Assembly: GCA_021787555.1 (NCBI GenBank)
Contig: JAJYLS010000014.1
Span: forward strand, 1-36,850
DNA from: Acidobacteriota bacterium
Lineage (GTDB): Bacteria > Acidobacteriota > Terriglobia > Bryobacterales > Bryobacteraceae
Direction: 5' to 3'
DNA: 36,850 nucleotides
How positions within the stretch are numbered: the first letter of the stretch is position 1; every line of letters begins with the position of its first letter. The translations under genes and the position numbers were made by a program. The notes under the pieces are model-generated. The model made no database searches, had not been told where the DNA came from, and saw only the letters and a program-made list of their open reading frames with translations. Of this stretch, positions 7,610-16,284 are shown in pieces.

Positions 7610-10600
7610 CTACTGGACGGCGACGGTGACCCCGGCCTGAGTCGCGCTCCCGCCGACGGAGACGATGATCGGAACGTTGGCGCCCGAAGGAGCGTTGTCC
7701 GGAATCACCAGGTTCACCTGCATCACGCCGTAGACGATGCCGGGGGCCGAACCGGCGTACTGCACGGTTGCCGGTACGCCGCCCACTGTGGCGGTGACCG
7801 TCAGCAGCGGCTTATACAGGCCGGTGCCGTTGGAGGGCGCAATGGCCCCGTCGGCGGGTATGGTGTTGGTGGTGCCTTCACCGGTCATGTAGATCATTAC
7901 CGCCTTGCCTTTGGCAGCGGGGTCGGAGGCGCTGTTCAGGGTGAAGTCCTGGTTCAGGATGGCGCCGGCTCCGTTGCCCTGCTGGTTCAGCGTGTAGATG
8001 CCGGGCGCGGTGGTCACCACGTTGTACGGCACGGCGCTGGAGAGCACGCCGGAGTAGGCGACGACCACGTTGGTGGTGGTGCGGCCGGCAAGCCCGTAGG
8101 GCACCATCACGCTCGTCTGGGTAGCCGATGCGTAGATAATAGGCGCGGGGATGCCGTCGAACGTGACCGTGGTATCGCCGGCAGTGGTGGCGATCTGGCC
8201 GTTGGTGGCGACGGTGCCTTTGGCCAGCGTGGCGGGGCCGATGCCGGTGCCGAAGATCACGACGTTCTCGCCGGGCGAGATGGCGCCGGGCCCGTAGCTG
8301 GCGGCGTTATTGATGGAGTTGATCACCGGCTTCGGGATGGCGGTGACGGTGAGGGTCACGTTGATGGTGGCCGCCGGCTGGTTGGCCACGTTGGGCGAAT
8401 TGATCACGATGCTGCCGGTATAATTGCCAGCGGCCAGATTGGCCGTGTTCACCGAGATGCTGAGCGCAGCGGGCGTGGTGCCGCTGGTGGGGGTGACCGA
8501 GAGCCAGTTGCCGGTGCTGCTGGCGGTCTGAACGGTGGCGGTGAACGGCGCCGCGCCACCGGACGAAGTGAGTTGCACGGCCTGCGCCGCGGGCGCGGTC
8601 AGGCCGATGGTGTAGGCGTACGTCAGGTTGCCCGGCGAGGCGGTGAAGGTCTGGGGAGCTACCACGTTCAGGGTCACGGGGATCGAGATGGGGCTGCCGG
8701 CGGCGCCGGGAGCGGTGATGGTGATGGTGCCGTTGTAAGTGCCGGTGGTCAGGGTGTTGGCGGCGGCGCCGATTTGCAGCGTGGCAGGTGTGGCACCGCT
8801 GGCCGCGGAGACCGTGAGCCAGTTGCCGCCGGTGGAGGTGGCCGCGGCCGCGGTGAAGTTGACCGCCACGGCATTGCCGGAAGCATCCTTAGCCGCGATC
8901 GCGAGACTCTGTGCGGCGGGCGCCGCGCCGCCCTGCGCCTCGGTGAAGGTGAACGAAGCGGGCGAAGCCGCGACAGTGCCGGCCGTCACCACGAGCGTCA
9001 CCGGCACCTGAATGGTGCCGTTGGCGGTGAACGGGGTGGTGGCGGTGATAGTGACGGTGCCCTGGTAGGTGCCGGCAGTGAGCTTGGAGCCGTCGACGTT
9101 GACCGTAACGTTACCCGGCGTGGTGCCGCTGGGATTCGAGACCGAGAGCCAAGTGACCGAGCCGCTATTGGAGGCCGAGGCGGTGTAAGAGATGGGCGTA
9201 CCGCCGCTCGTCACCGCGACGGTCTGCGATGCCGGCGCGGCACCGCCGGCGACCTGGGCGAAGCTGAGCGAAGTGGGGCTGACCGCCATGGCGGCGCCAG
9301 TCACGGTGAAAGTCACCGGGATGGTGACCGGGCTGTCGGCTACGGTGGCGCCACCCGGATTGGTGGCGGTGATGGTGACGGTGCCGGTGTAGGTGCCGGG
9401 CGAAAGCAGCCCGGGGGTGGCGGCTAGCGCGACTGTGTTACCCGGCGCCGTGGCCCCGGTCTGCGGGGTGAAGAAGAGCCAGTTGCCACCGTTCGTGGGA
9501 GCGAACGTGACCGAGTAATTCAACTGGGCGGTCGGATCGGTGCTGGTGAGGGTGAGATACTGCGTGGCGGTGGTGTTACCATTGACCGGCGCGGTGAAGG
9601 ACACCGGCGCGGTGGGCGTTATTACCAGCAGCGGATTGGCGCTGTCGTAGAGCGTTACGGGAATGGTGAGCGGGCTGTTGGGCGCGGAGGCCCCGGTCGC
9701 GGCGACAGTGGCGTTGATGGTAATGGTGCCGTGGCAAGTGTTATTCGCCTGGATTCCGGCGGGATTGACCGAAACCGTGAAGCTGTTGTTGGTGGCGGCG
9801 TTGGTGTTGCCGGAGAGAATCAGCCAGTTGTTCCCGCACTCCGTGCTGGCGGCGGTCGCGGTGTAATTCAGTTGCGCGCCGGTGCTGCTGGTCACATTGA
9901 CGTTCTGCGGACTGGGCACCGCCTGGTTCACCTGATAGGGGAAGCTCAGCGAGGACACACTGGTCATGACCACAGGGTTGTTGGTAACGTTGAGGGTCAC
10001 CGGGATCTGCTGCGGCGTATTGGCCGCGCCGGGAGCGGAAATGGTGAGCGTGCCGTTGTAGCTTCCGGGGGCGAGACCGGCGGGATTCACTGAGACGGCG
10101 AACGCGGTGCCGGTGGTGCCGGTGGAGGGCACGGAGATCCAGCTACCCGTGCCGGATGAATAGCTGGGTACGACGCCGAACTGGATCGTGCCGCTCGTGG
10201 ACGTGACGATTACGTTCTGCGCGGCGGGCGCGGCGGTGCCGACCTGGTAAGTGAAGGTGAGGGGCGCACTGGGCACGCTGATCAGCGGCGAATTCGAAAC
10301 CAGCAGGTTCACGTTGACGGTCTGCGACGTTGGCGAGCCGCCGGGCGTGGACACCGTAACCGTGCCGCTGTAGGAGCCGGCCGGAAGATTGGTGGTGTTC
10401 ACGCCAATCGAAGCCGTGGTCGAGCCGGTGGCGGGAATCGAGCCGAATGATGGAGTCAGGGTGATCCAGTTAGTGCCCGCCGGGTTAGGGGCAACCCTGG
10501 AGCTGAGGCCGTAGGCCACCGGCTGGCTGCCGGGATTGTTGAGCGTGATGTTCTGCTGCAAAACGTTGTTGCTGCCGTTGATCTGCACGGCGAAATTCAG

Positions 10601-11302
10601 CGACATGGGCGTCACGGTGATGACCGGCGCGGCCGAAACGGTGAGGCTCACCGCGATCGTGATGGGCGCGTTGGTGGCGCCGGAGGTGGGAGTAATGATG
10701 ACGGTGCCGTTGTACGTGCCTGGCATGAGGGTGGGCACGACGGCGGGATTCAGAACCGCGAAAACCGTGGTTGGCGAGGTCCCGGTCGGAGGCGAAACCT
10801 GCAACCAGTTGCCCGCCGAGCTGGCGGTGGAGGCAGACGCGTTGAAGGATGTGGGCGAGCCGCTGAGGGTGATGGGTTGATTGCCGGGAACGCTGGTGCC
10901 CTGCTGGTATGTGAACGTGAGCAAGGTGGGGCTGGCGGCGATGGAGCTCACCATGAACGTGACAGTGACCGGGACGGCGGAACCCGTGCCGCCGTAGATG
11001 AACAGCGTCCCGTTATACGTTCCGGGCGCCAGGTTGGTGGGATCGGCGGTGACCGTGATGGCGGACGGCGTGGTACCGCTCGCGGGAGTGAACTTCAGCC
11101 AGCCGCCGACGGGATTCGAACCGACGGTGAACGTGGTGTTCCCGCCGGTGCTGGTGATGTTCAGCGTCTGCTGCACGGGGGTGGTGCCCACCAGTGCGTT
11201 GAACGTGAGCGAGGATTGATCCACGGAAATCGTCTGGGCGCTCAGCGCGCCGGCGGCCGAGAGCAGGGCGATCCAGATAAAAGCGCACGAAAGTCTCTTC
11301 AC
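7610..11302 (-). CDS. Giant secreted protein: nine Ig-like (BACON-like) repeats plus Solibacter-type C-terminal domain
   Basis: The 1230-residue protein starts at a GTG (11302-11300). A GGAGG lies seven bases upstream, and a clean signal peptide (KRLSCAFIWIALL...ALSAQ) follows at once; the open frame extends 30 codons further, but those codons look non-coding. Nine repeats of about 95-115 residues follow. Each has a first strand like SPxxLTFxY, a central GNWLxVxPxSGTTP, and a closing LxxGTYNGTxTITxP...PVTLxV. This pattern matches BACON-like beta-sandwich repeats. The last 240 residues begin PVINSINNAASYGPGAISPGENVVIFGTGIGP, which is characteristic of the C-terminal domain first noted in Solibacter (TIGR03437-like). 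A surface adhesin or carbohydrate-binding scaffold is likely. No catalytic domain is visible. Confidence 0.88.
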   Translation of the reverse strand: MKRLSCAFIWIALLSAAGALSAQTISVDQSSLTFNALVGTTPVQQTLNITSTGGNTTFTVGSNPVGGWLKFTPASGTTPSAITVTADPTNLAPGTYNGTLFIYGGTGSAVPVTVTFMVSSIAASPTLLTFTYQQGTSVPGNQPITLSGSPTSFNASASTASSAGNWLQVSPPTGTSPTTVFAVLNPAVVPTLMPGTYNGTVIITPTSGATNAPITIAVSLTVSAAPVITVTPMSLNFAVQINGSNNVLQQNITLNNPGSQPVAYGLSSRVAPNPAGTNWITLTPSFGSIPATGSTTASIGVNTTNLPAGSYSGTVTVSTPGGSPTSQTVNVNLLVSNSPLISVPSAPLTFTYQVGTAAPAAQNVIVTSTSGTIQFGVVPSYSSGTGSWISVPSTGTTGTAFAVSVNPAGLAPGSYNGTLTISAPGAANTPQQIPVTLNVTNNPVVMTSVSSLSFPYQVNQAVPSPQNVNVTSSTGAQLNYTATAASTECGNNWLILSGNTNAATNNSFTVSVNPAGIQANNTCHGTITINATVAATGASAPNSPLTIPVTLYDSANPLLVITPTAPVSFTAPVNGNTTATQYLTLTSTDPTAQLNYSVTFAPTNGGNWLFFTPQTGATAPGNTVALAATPGLLSPGTYTGTVTITATNPGGATVADSPVTIPVTFTVTGAAMAVSPTSLSFAQVAGGAAPASQTVAVTSGGTPISYTASASNSGSVTWLSVSNPSGTTPGNVTVNVDGSKLTAGTYQGTVTITATTPFTANGTIQVPVTLVVTAGTVAASPASFTFTEAQGGAAPAAQSLAIAAKDASGNAVAVNFTAAAATSTGGNWLTVSAASGATPATLQIGAAANTLTTGTYNGTITITAPGAAGSPISIPVTLNVVAPQTFTASPGNLTYAYTIGLTAPAAQAVQLTSSGGAAPFTATVQTASSTGNWLSVTPTSGTTPAALSISVNTANLAAGNYTGSIVINSPNVANQPAATINVTLTVTAIPKPVINSINNAASYGPGAISPGENVVIFGTGIGPATLAKGTVATNGQIATTAGDTTVTFDGIPAPIIYASATQTSVMVPYGLAGRTTTNVVVAYSGVLSSAVPYNVVTTAPGIYTLNQQGNGAGAILNQDFTLNSASDPAAKGKAVMIYMTGEGTTNTIPADGAIAPSNGTGLYKPLLTVTATVGGVPATVQYAGSAPGIVYGVMQVNLVIPDNAPSGANVPIIVSVGGSATQAGVTVAVQ

Positions 11303-11498
11303 GGTGAATCCTCCAAAGGCAGGCAGTCCGGACGGGTGAGAATGCCGGAAGCTTCGTTGCACGGGACATGCCATATCAAAAACATGATGCACTAATTATG
11401 TTTTAAATACAAGAGAATTCGCGACTTACCCGGCGCGCGGATTTCGGCATAGATTGGGTGCTTGTGGCGGCGCGATACAGCGGGTGTGTCGGGTGGAA

Positions 11499-12077
11499 TC
11501 AGCCGGCGTAGAGACCGTGCCGGCGAATGTACTCAAAAACCCCCTCGGGGAGCTCGGCAGGACGTTGGCCGGCGGCGAGGGCGCGGCGGATGGCCGAGGA
11601 GGAGACGTGGAGGTCGAGGCCGTCCAGGCGGTCTAAAGCGACGCCGGGCGGGACGTCATAATCGTGGCCCGGGCGGCTGACAACGACGAAGTGCACGGTG
11701 CGGGCGACGTCCTCCCAGCGGTACCAGGTGCGGATTTCGGCGAAGGCGTCGCCGCCGATGATGAAGAAAAGCTCGGGCTTGCCAGGCTCGGCGGCCAGTT
11801 GGGCGCGCAGCCTGGCGATGGTGTCGATGGAGTAGCTGCGGGCGGTGCCCTCTTCGAGGCGGGAAACCTGGAACCCCGGCTCCCCGGCACAGGCGAGCTC
11901 GGCCATGCGGACGCGGTCCTCGTACGGCGCATGGGTGATGCCGCACTTGTGGGGCGGGCTGGCGGCTGGAATGAAAAGGACGCGGTCGAGATGAAAGCGG
12001 TCGGCGGCCTCGCGCGCGATGCGGAGATGGGCGTTGTGGATGGGATCGAAGGTGCCGCCGAAGATCGCGAGGCGCAT
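11499..12077 (-). CDS. nadD: Nicotinate-nucleotide adenylyltransferase NadD
   Basis: The 192-residue protein is a nucleotidyltransferase of the NadD type. It makes nicotinic acid adenine dinucleotide from nicotinate mononucleotide and ATP in NAD synthesis, in the cytoplasm. The N-terminal GGTFDPIHNAH motif (residues 7-17) holds the HxxH-type ATP-binding histidines. FFIIGGDAFAEIRTWYRW is the substrate-binding segment, and the C-terminal SSSAIRRAL is the second ATP-binding motif ((S/T)SSxIR). Length is normal for the family. The start ATG at 12077 is immediately followed by the beta-alpha motif MRLAIFGGTF, so no other start is likely. The cyclophilin gene lies upstream on the same strand, 82 bases away. 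Confidence 0.95.
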   Translation of the reverse strand: MRLAIFGGTFDPIHNAHLRIAREAADRFHLDRVLFIPAASPPHKCGITHAPYEDRVRMAELACAGEPGFQVSRLEEGTARSYSIDTIARLRAQLAAEPGKPELFFIIGGDAFAEIRTWYRWEDVARTVHFVVVSRPGHDYDVPPGVALDRLDGLDLHVSSSAIRRALAAGQRPAELPEGVFEYIRRHGLYAG

Positions 12078-12159
12078 GAGCTGGCGAGTCAGGTGTGCGC
12101 TCGAAGCCGCCGCTCCCCTATCGGAGCCGCGACCGTCACGGAGCGGTCCATCGTCGGCA

Positions 12160-12651
12160 CTAGCCTACTCTCTCGATCCTGACCGAATTCACCCGCACTT
12201 CCTTGAGCGGGCGGTCCTGCGAATTTCGCGGCACCTCGGAGATGTGCTTGACCACGTCGAAACCTTCGGTGATCTCGCCGAAAACGCTGTGGCGGTTATC
12301 CAGCCACGGCGTGGGGGCAACCGTGACGAAGAACTGGCTGCCGTTAGTGTTGGGGCCGGCGTTGGCCATGGAGAGAATGCCCGGTTTCGAGTGCTTCAAC
12401 TCCCGGTGAAACTCGTCGGCGAATTTGTATCCGGGGCCGCCGCGTCCGGTGCCGTCGGGATCGCCGCCCTGGATCATGAAATCCGGGATGACCCGGTGGA
12501 AGATGGTGCCGTCGTAGAAGGGCTTGCCGGTCTTCGTGCCTTCAGCGAGGGAGGTGAAGTTTTCCACCGTTTTGGGCGCGCGGTCGGCGAAGAGCCGGGC
12601 CTTGAACTTGCCTTCGGTGGTATCGAATGCGGCGTAGATCTCTTGGGCCAT
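12160..12651 (-). CDS. Cyclophilin-type peptidyl-prolyl cis-trans isomerase
   Basis: This 163-residue protein catalyses proline isomerisation in protein folding. The cyclophilin core is complete: [25 protein letters not shown] contains the catalytic arginine, and the sequence continues with [15 protein letters not shown] and [11 protein letters not shown]. There is no signal peptide, so it should be cytoplasmic. The start at 12651 ([14 protein letters not shown]) is preferred over an upstream in-frame codon at 12705, because the extra residues look non-coding and a TACAAT box lies seven bases before this ATG. A divergent small gene starts 35 bases away. Confidence 0.93.
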   Translation of the reverse strand: MAQEIYAAFDTTEGKFKARLFADRAPKTVENFTSLAEGTKTGKPFYDGTIFHRVIPDFMIQGGDPDGTGRGGPGYKFADEFHRELKHSKPGILSMANAGPNTNGSQFFVTVAPTPWLDNRHSVFGEITEGFDVVKHISEVPRNSQDRPLKEVRVNSVRIERVG

Positions 12652-12658
12652 CACTGCG

Positions 12659-12664
12659 ATTGTA
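12659..12664 (-). promoter_or_regulatory. Candidate -10 box of the cyclophilin gene (leaderless layout)
   Basis: The minus strand reads TACAAT with seven bases before the ATG at 12651. This would place the transcript start at or next to the start codon. No Shine-Dalgarno sequence is present between them. A similar TATGCT on the plus strand at 12676-12681 may serve the divergent small gene. Confidence 0.45.
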
Positions 12665-12686
12665 GCGTAACCCGCTATGCTACAGT

Positions 12687-12935
12687 TTGAACTTGAGCCC
12701 CACACCGCTTCCCCTCACGTTCGAAGAGCATCGCGAGCTGGGCCGGGAGCTGCGGGCAGCCGTGATCCGTCTGCACGAGCTGCGCAAGCTGGTGGTGAGC
12801 GTTTATGGCCCGAACAACCGGGCCGCGGAGCGGTTTGCCGCAATTTCCGAAGACCTGGAGCGGCTCTGCGCGGCCATGCAGGCGCAGGCGGAACACGATT
12901 GCCCGGGATTTCCGGTGCAGGGGTTCTATCGGTAA
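12687..12935 (+). CDS. Small conserved-looking protein of unknown function
   Basis: This frame of 82 residues starts at TTG (12687) and is divergent from the cyclophilin gene. After a short [16 protein letters not shown] start it is almost entirely alpha-helical and rich in Ala, Arg, Glu and Leu, with regular heptad-like spacing ([20 protein letters not shown], then [17 protein letters not shown]). A short tail ends [11 protein letters not shown]. The residue pattern looks like a real small helical protein rather than noise. No ribosome site is visible, but TATGCT lies five bases upstream, in line with leaderless starts elsewhere in the window. The function is unknown. Confidence 0.55.
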   Translation: MNLSPTPLPLTFEEHRELGRELRAAVIRLHELRKLVVSVYGPNNRAAERFAAISEDLERLCAAMQAQAEHDCPGFPVQGFYR

Positions 12936-12942
12936 GGACAAC

Positions 12943-14703
12943 CTACGCCGCTTCCAGTTGCGCCAGCGCCCACTCGTAGAAGGCGACGTGCGGCGTCCAG
13001 TATTCGCCGGTGCGCCAGTCGTTGCCGTATTCCATCTGGAGAATGGGGACGTCCTGGGCGTTGCCGGCGATGCCGTTCACAATTCCGCCGGCGATCGGTC
13101 CCACGAAGCGCGAGTAAGGGTACGAGTTGCGCCAGCCTTCGCCGGTCATGAGGCAGGCGCCGAAGGGGTTGTTGCCCACGACCCATTCGAGCTGGCGGAA
13201 GGCGAGGTCGCGGTACGCCGGCTTGTTGAATGCGTGGGCGGCGGCCGCCAGGAGCACCGCGTGCGATTCGAGGTGCGACGTGATGCCCAGCCACCAGGAG
13301 CGCTGCCGCGTGGGCATGAAATAGCGGTAGGTCAGCTCGCCTTCCAGAGGCCGGTAGGTTTCGGGCGTGGGCGAGCCGGGGAACAGCCCAAGCGGCACCA
13401 CGCCGTAAGCGGAGCGGGCGGCCATGGGCGCGGCGTATTCGTCGATGTAGAGGCTGACGCTGTCGCGCCAGCGGCGGGCGTTGGCTTGCACGGGGAGCGC
13501 GGCGGCCAACTCCAGCATGGCAATGGGCGGCAATGCCGAGTAGACCGCGTCCCAGTAGGGCACGGGTTTCGCACCGCCGGTGCCCCAAAAGCCACGAACC
13601 TTTTTCTGCGAGCCGATGTAATCGGAAACCTGGAGCGCGGCGAGGGCATCGCCTAGTTTGGCGGCTTCGGCGGCATGGCGGGCGTCGTGTGTGGCGCGGT
13701 GAAGCTCGATGGCAGCCAGCAGGCGCCAACTCAGGTCGCGAGTGGACTTGGGATGCTCGGTAGCTTCCCAGCAGCGCACGCCGGCGGCGAGGCAGGATTT
13801 CGCGTATGACGGATCAGCCTGCGCGAAGGCCTGAGCGACCATCGCCTGGAGCGCGACGAACATGGCCTGCACCTGCGCGGGCTTGGCGGTGTTGATGTAG
13901 CGGTCGTCCGCGGTGCCGATCCGGTTGTCGGTCCAGTGGTTGTCGCTGTTGTCGCCGTTGACGCCGCCGGCGGTGTCGGCCCAGACGCGGCCGTCGCGGT
14001 TCTGCATCTTGAGAAAGTAGCGGTTGCCCCAGCGCATCTCGTCCAGCAGAACACCGAGGCCCGAGCCGGCCAGGTCCCAGCGTTCCCCGAGGTGGCGGGC
14101 GATGCGGAGGATGCCGAAGCCGGCCATCATAGTGGCGGACATCCACTTGCGCAGGTCGCCGGCATCGTGCCAGCCGCCGGTGACATCGACGTGCTCGCCG
14201 GTGTCGCGGCGGCGGGCGTCGTCCAGGTGACAGGCGGGGTGCACATTGGGCACGCCCACGCCGCAGCGCTGGGCGTGATGGTAGCCGATCGCCTTGGGGA
14301 GCGTGCGGCGCCAGGCGTCGGCGCGGATGAAGAACGGCGCGCAGCGCTCATCTCCGGCAGTGATCTGGTAAAAGCCCTCGCGGGTGAGGCCGCTGAAATC
14401 GCCCATGAGGCAATTGGGGACGTCGCCAGGCGCCTGGACGAGCGGGCGCGTGAGAGAGAAGGGCTTCACGGGAGCGCCGATATCGCGCAGGGTGAAGCTC
14501 TCGGGCGGCACTTCGCCGGAAGCCATGCGGTAGATGACGCGTTTCTTCGCATCAGGGAGAAAGCCGACCTGGCTGAGCACGATGGCCGGCGATTCGCCCG
14601 GTGTAGCGTTTTCGACGGCCGCGGGGCGGATGGGCTTGTTCTGCGCCGCGGCGGCAGAACCCGCCCCGGCGGCGGCAGTAAGAAGAAAGCTGCGGCGACG
14701 CAT
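12943..14703 (-). CDS. Secreted glycoside hydrolase family 9 enzyme (endoglucanase-like), Tat substrate
   Basis: The protein has 586 residues from the chosen ATG at 14703; an ATG six codons upstream is also possible. MRRRSFLLTAAAGAGSAAAA is a twin-arginine signal, which favours the inner start. Residues of about 35-130 form an Ig-like domain like that preceding many GH9 catalytic domains (PAIVLSQVGFLPDAKKRVIYR). The catalytic domain follows, with GGWHDAGDLRKW carrying the GH9 Asp pair (about residues 180-183). Near the C-terminus come VVGNNPFGACLMTG and a terminal GNDWRTGEYWTPH, whose Glu may be the general acid. GH9 enzymes cut beta-1,4-glucans by inversion; acting on cellulose, xyloglucan or a gluco-oligosaccharide cannot be told apart here. 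The gene ends seven bases from the convergent small helical gene. Confidence 0.88.
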   Translation of the reverse strand: MRRRSFLLTAAAGAGSAAAAQNKPIRPAAVENATPGESPAIVLSQVGFLPDAKKRVIYRMASGEVPPESFTLRDIGAPVKPFSLTRPLVQAPGDVPNCLMGDFSGLTREGFYQITAGDERCAPFFIRADAWRRTLPKAIGYHHAQRCGVGVPNVHPACHLDDARRRDTGEHVDVTGGWHDAGDLRKWMSATMMAGFGILRIARHLGERWDLAGSGLGVLLDEMRWGNRYFLKMQNRDGRVWADTAGGVNGDNSDNHWTDNRIGTADDRYINTAKPAQVQAMFVALQAMVAQAFAQADPSYAKSCLAAGVRCWEATEHPKSTRDLSWRLLAAIELHRATHDARHAAEAAKLGDALAALQVSDYIGSQKKVRGFWGTGGAKPVPYWDAVYSALPPIAMLELAAALPVQANARRWRDSVSLYIDEYAAPMAARSAYGVVPLGLFPGSPTPETYRPLEGELTYRYFMPTRQRSWWLGITSHLESHAVLLAAAAHAFNKPAYRDLAFRQLEWVVGNNPFGACLMTGEGWRNSYPYSRFVGPIAGGIVNGIAGNAQDVPILQMEYGNDWRTGEYWTPHVAFYEWALAQLEAA

Positions 14704-14769
14704 GGTGGCCGAAGCCAGCATAGCATCTGGCGGCGGTCCTATGACTATCGCGGCCGGCTGGCCTGCGCG

Positions 14770-14957
14770 CTGGCCGGCTCCTCTTCGCGGTAATTGCCTT
14801 CCGCGTGGCCGCTCATTTCGTTGTTTTGCCAGACGACCGGGCCGGCTCCGGCGGCGCGGTAGATGCCGATGCGCTGCGTGCCGCCAGCACCGCGCGTTTC
14901 GGCGATGCGGTTGTGCTCGATGACCAGGTCCGCAGCGCAGGGCGAGAGGTTACTGCG
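14770..14957 (-). pseudogene. Remnant of a right-handed parallel beta-helix (pectate-lyase-like) protein
   Basis: The minus strand here reads in one frame NLSPCAADLVIEHNRIAETR, then TQRIGIYRAAGAGPVVWQNN and EMSGHAEGNY. These are consecutive coils of a parallel beta-helix with the typical N-x-I/V ladder. There is no start: the frame opens after a TAG at about 14960. It then runs without a stop into the GH9 gene out of frame. I read it as the 3' scrap of a secreted beta-helix protein whose 5' part has been deleted. The coding resemblance is strong over about 50 residues only. Confidence 0.5.
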
Positions 14958-15096
14958 CTAACATGCGTCCGATTATACTCCGCGCCGCACATACGATTTT
15001 TGCCGTAGTCTACTGCGCAGAACCGGCGGCATTACTTCGTTTACGCGATACGCTTCCATAGGCAAAATCGGGCAGCATGTAAAAGGGAGGGAAGGG

Positions 15097-16278
15097 ATGA
15101 GCCGTTTGAGCGCGTTTTGCCTGGCGTTGTTATTGGGGTGCGGAGTGGGACTGGCGCAGAACGCGTCGTTTACACCGCAACAACTCGACGACCTTGTGTC
15201 GCCCATCGCGCTCTATCCCGATCCGCTGGTGGCGGAAGTGCTGGCGGCATCCACTTACCCCATGGAGATCGCCGAAGCCCAACAGTGGGTGCGCGATCAT
15301 CCCAAGTGGAAGCCATCCAAGCTCATGTCCAAGGCCAAAAAGCAGAGCTGGGATCCGAGCGTGCAGGGGCTGGTGGCTTTTCCGGATGTGCTGGCGCGGC
15401 TGACCCAGGACATCAACTGGACCACACAACTCGGCAACGCGTTCCTGGCACAGCAGAAGGACGTGATGCAGGCGGTGCAGCGCATGCGCCAGCAGGCGCA
15501 GGCTCAGGGCAAGCTGCAATCGACGGCGCAGGAGACCGTCACCACCGAAAACCAGAACGGGCAGCCGGAGATCGCCATCCAGCCGGCCAATCCGGACGTC
15601 TGGTACGTGCCCAACTACAACCCGGCGTATGTTTGGGGACCACCGGCGTGGGGCGCGTATCCGCCGCTGTATTATCCCGCCATGGATATGGGTTTCGGAT
15701 GGGACCCGGGCATCGACTTGGGGCTCTATTTCGGCGGCTGGGGCGGTTGGGGCTGGGGCGGCTGGGGCTGGATGCCGAACTGGTACGGCGGCGGACTCTA
15801 CACCGACAATTCCTTCTTCCACCGCTACGGCTTCCGGAACTGGGGCGGCGGATGGAACGGCGGCTATCTGGGCCAATCCACTTGGATGCATAATCCCGTG
15901 CACCGGCTGGGCGTGCCGTATGCCAACCAGGCATTAACGAACCGGTTTGCGCGACAGGAAATGGCGATGCAGCGATCGGGGTTCGGCGGCGGCCCGGCTT
16001 TCAATCGCGGCGGGATGTTTCCGCAAGGGCGGTTCGGAACGCCGGGGTTCGACCAGCGCGGCTGGGCGACAAATCACAGCGTCTTCGGCGGGTACCACAA
16101 TGGCGGGATGGCGCGAATGCAAAGCGACCGCGGCTTCGCCAGCATGGGCGCTGGGCGCACGTTTGGGGGGATGCGCGGCGGCGGTTTCGGCGGAATGCGC
16201 GGAGGCGGAATGCGCGGCGGATTTGGAGGCGGCGGAATGCGCGGAGGCGGTGGAATGCGGGGCGGTGGAAGGCGGTAA
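15097..16278 (+). CDS. DUF3300-domain secreted protein with Gly/Trp- and Gly/Met/Arg-rich tail
   Basis: The 393-residue protein has a signal peptide (MSRLSAFCLALLLG...LAQ). Residues of about 25-195 form a DUF3300 domain: FTPQQLDDLVSPIALYPDPL, STYPMEIAEAQQWVRDH, then PDVWYVPNYNPAYVWG. The rest is low-complexity, first rich in Gly and Trp (about 200-250), then in repeated GGMRGGGF-type units to the end. Such tails suggest cell-surface or extracellular material contact. A strong ribosome site (GGGAGGGAAGGG) precedes the ATG. It lies six bases upstream of a DUF2950 gene, an arrangement often seen for these families. The biochemical role is unknown. Confidence 0.88.
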   Translation: MSRLSAFCLALLLGCGVGLAQNASFTPQQLDDLVSPIALYPDPLVAEVLAASTYPMEIAEAQQWVRDHPKWKPSKLMSKAKKQSWDPSVQGLVAFPDVLARLTQDINWTTQLGNAFLAQQKDVMQAVQRMRQQAQAQGKLQSTAQETVTTENQNGQPEIAIQPANPDVWYVPNYNPAYVWGPPAWGAYPPLYYPAMDMGFGWDPGIDLGLYFGGWGGWGWGGWGWMPNWYGGGLYTDNSFFHRYGFRNWGGGWNGGYLGQSTWMHNPVHRLGVPYANQALTNRFARQEMAMQRSGFGGGPAFNRGGMFPQGRFGTPGFDQRGWATNHSVFGGYHNGGMARMQSDRGFASMGAGRTFGGMRGGGFGGMRGGGMRGGFGGGGMRGGGGMRGGGRR

Positions 16279-16284
16279 CGAACT

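Noticed and set aside
8573-9427. Plus-strand frame opposite the Ig-repeat gene, rich in Gly, Asp and Arg
   Set aside because: It mirrors the repeated coding strand; its own repeats follow the Ig repeats exactly.
7610-11302. CRISPR-like or tandem DNA repeats in the Ig-repeat gene
   Set aside because: The periodicity is at protein level (about 300 bases) with diverged DNA. There are no short identical repeats with spacers.
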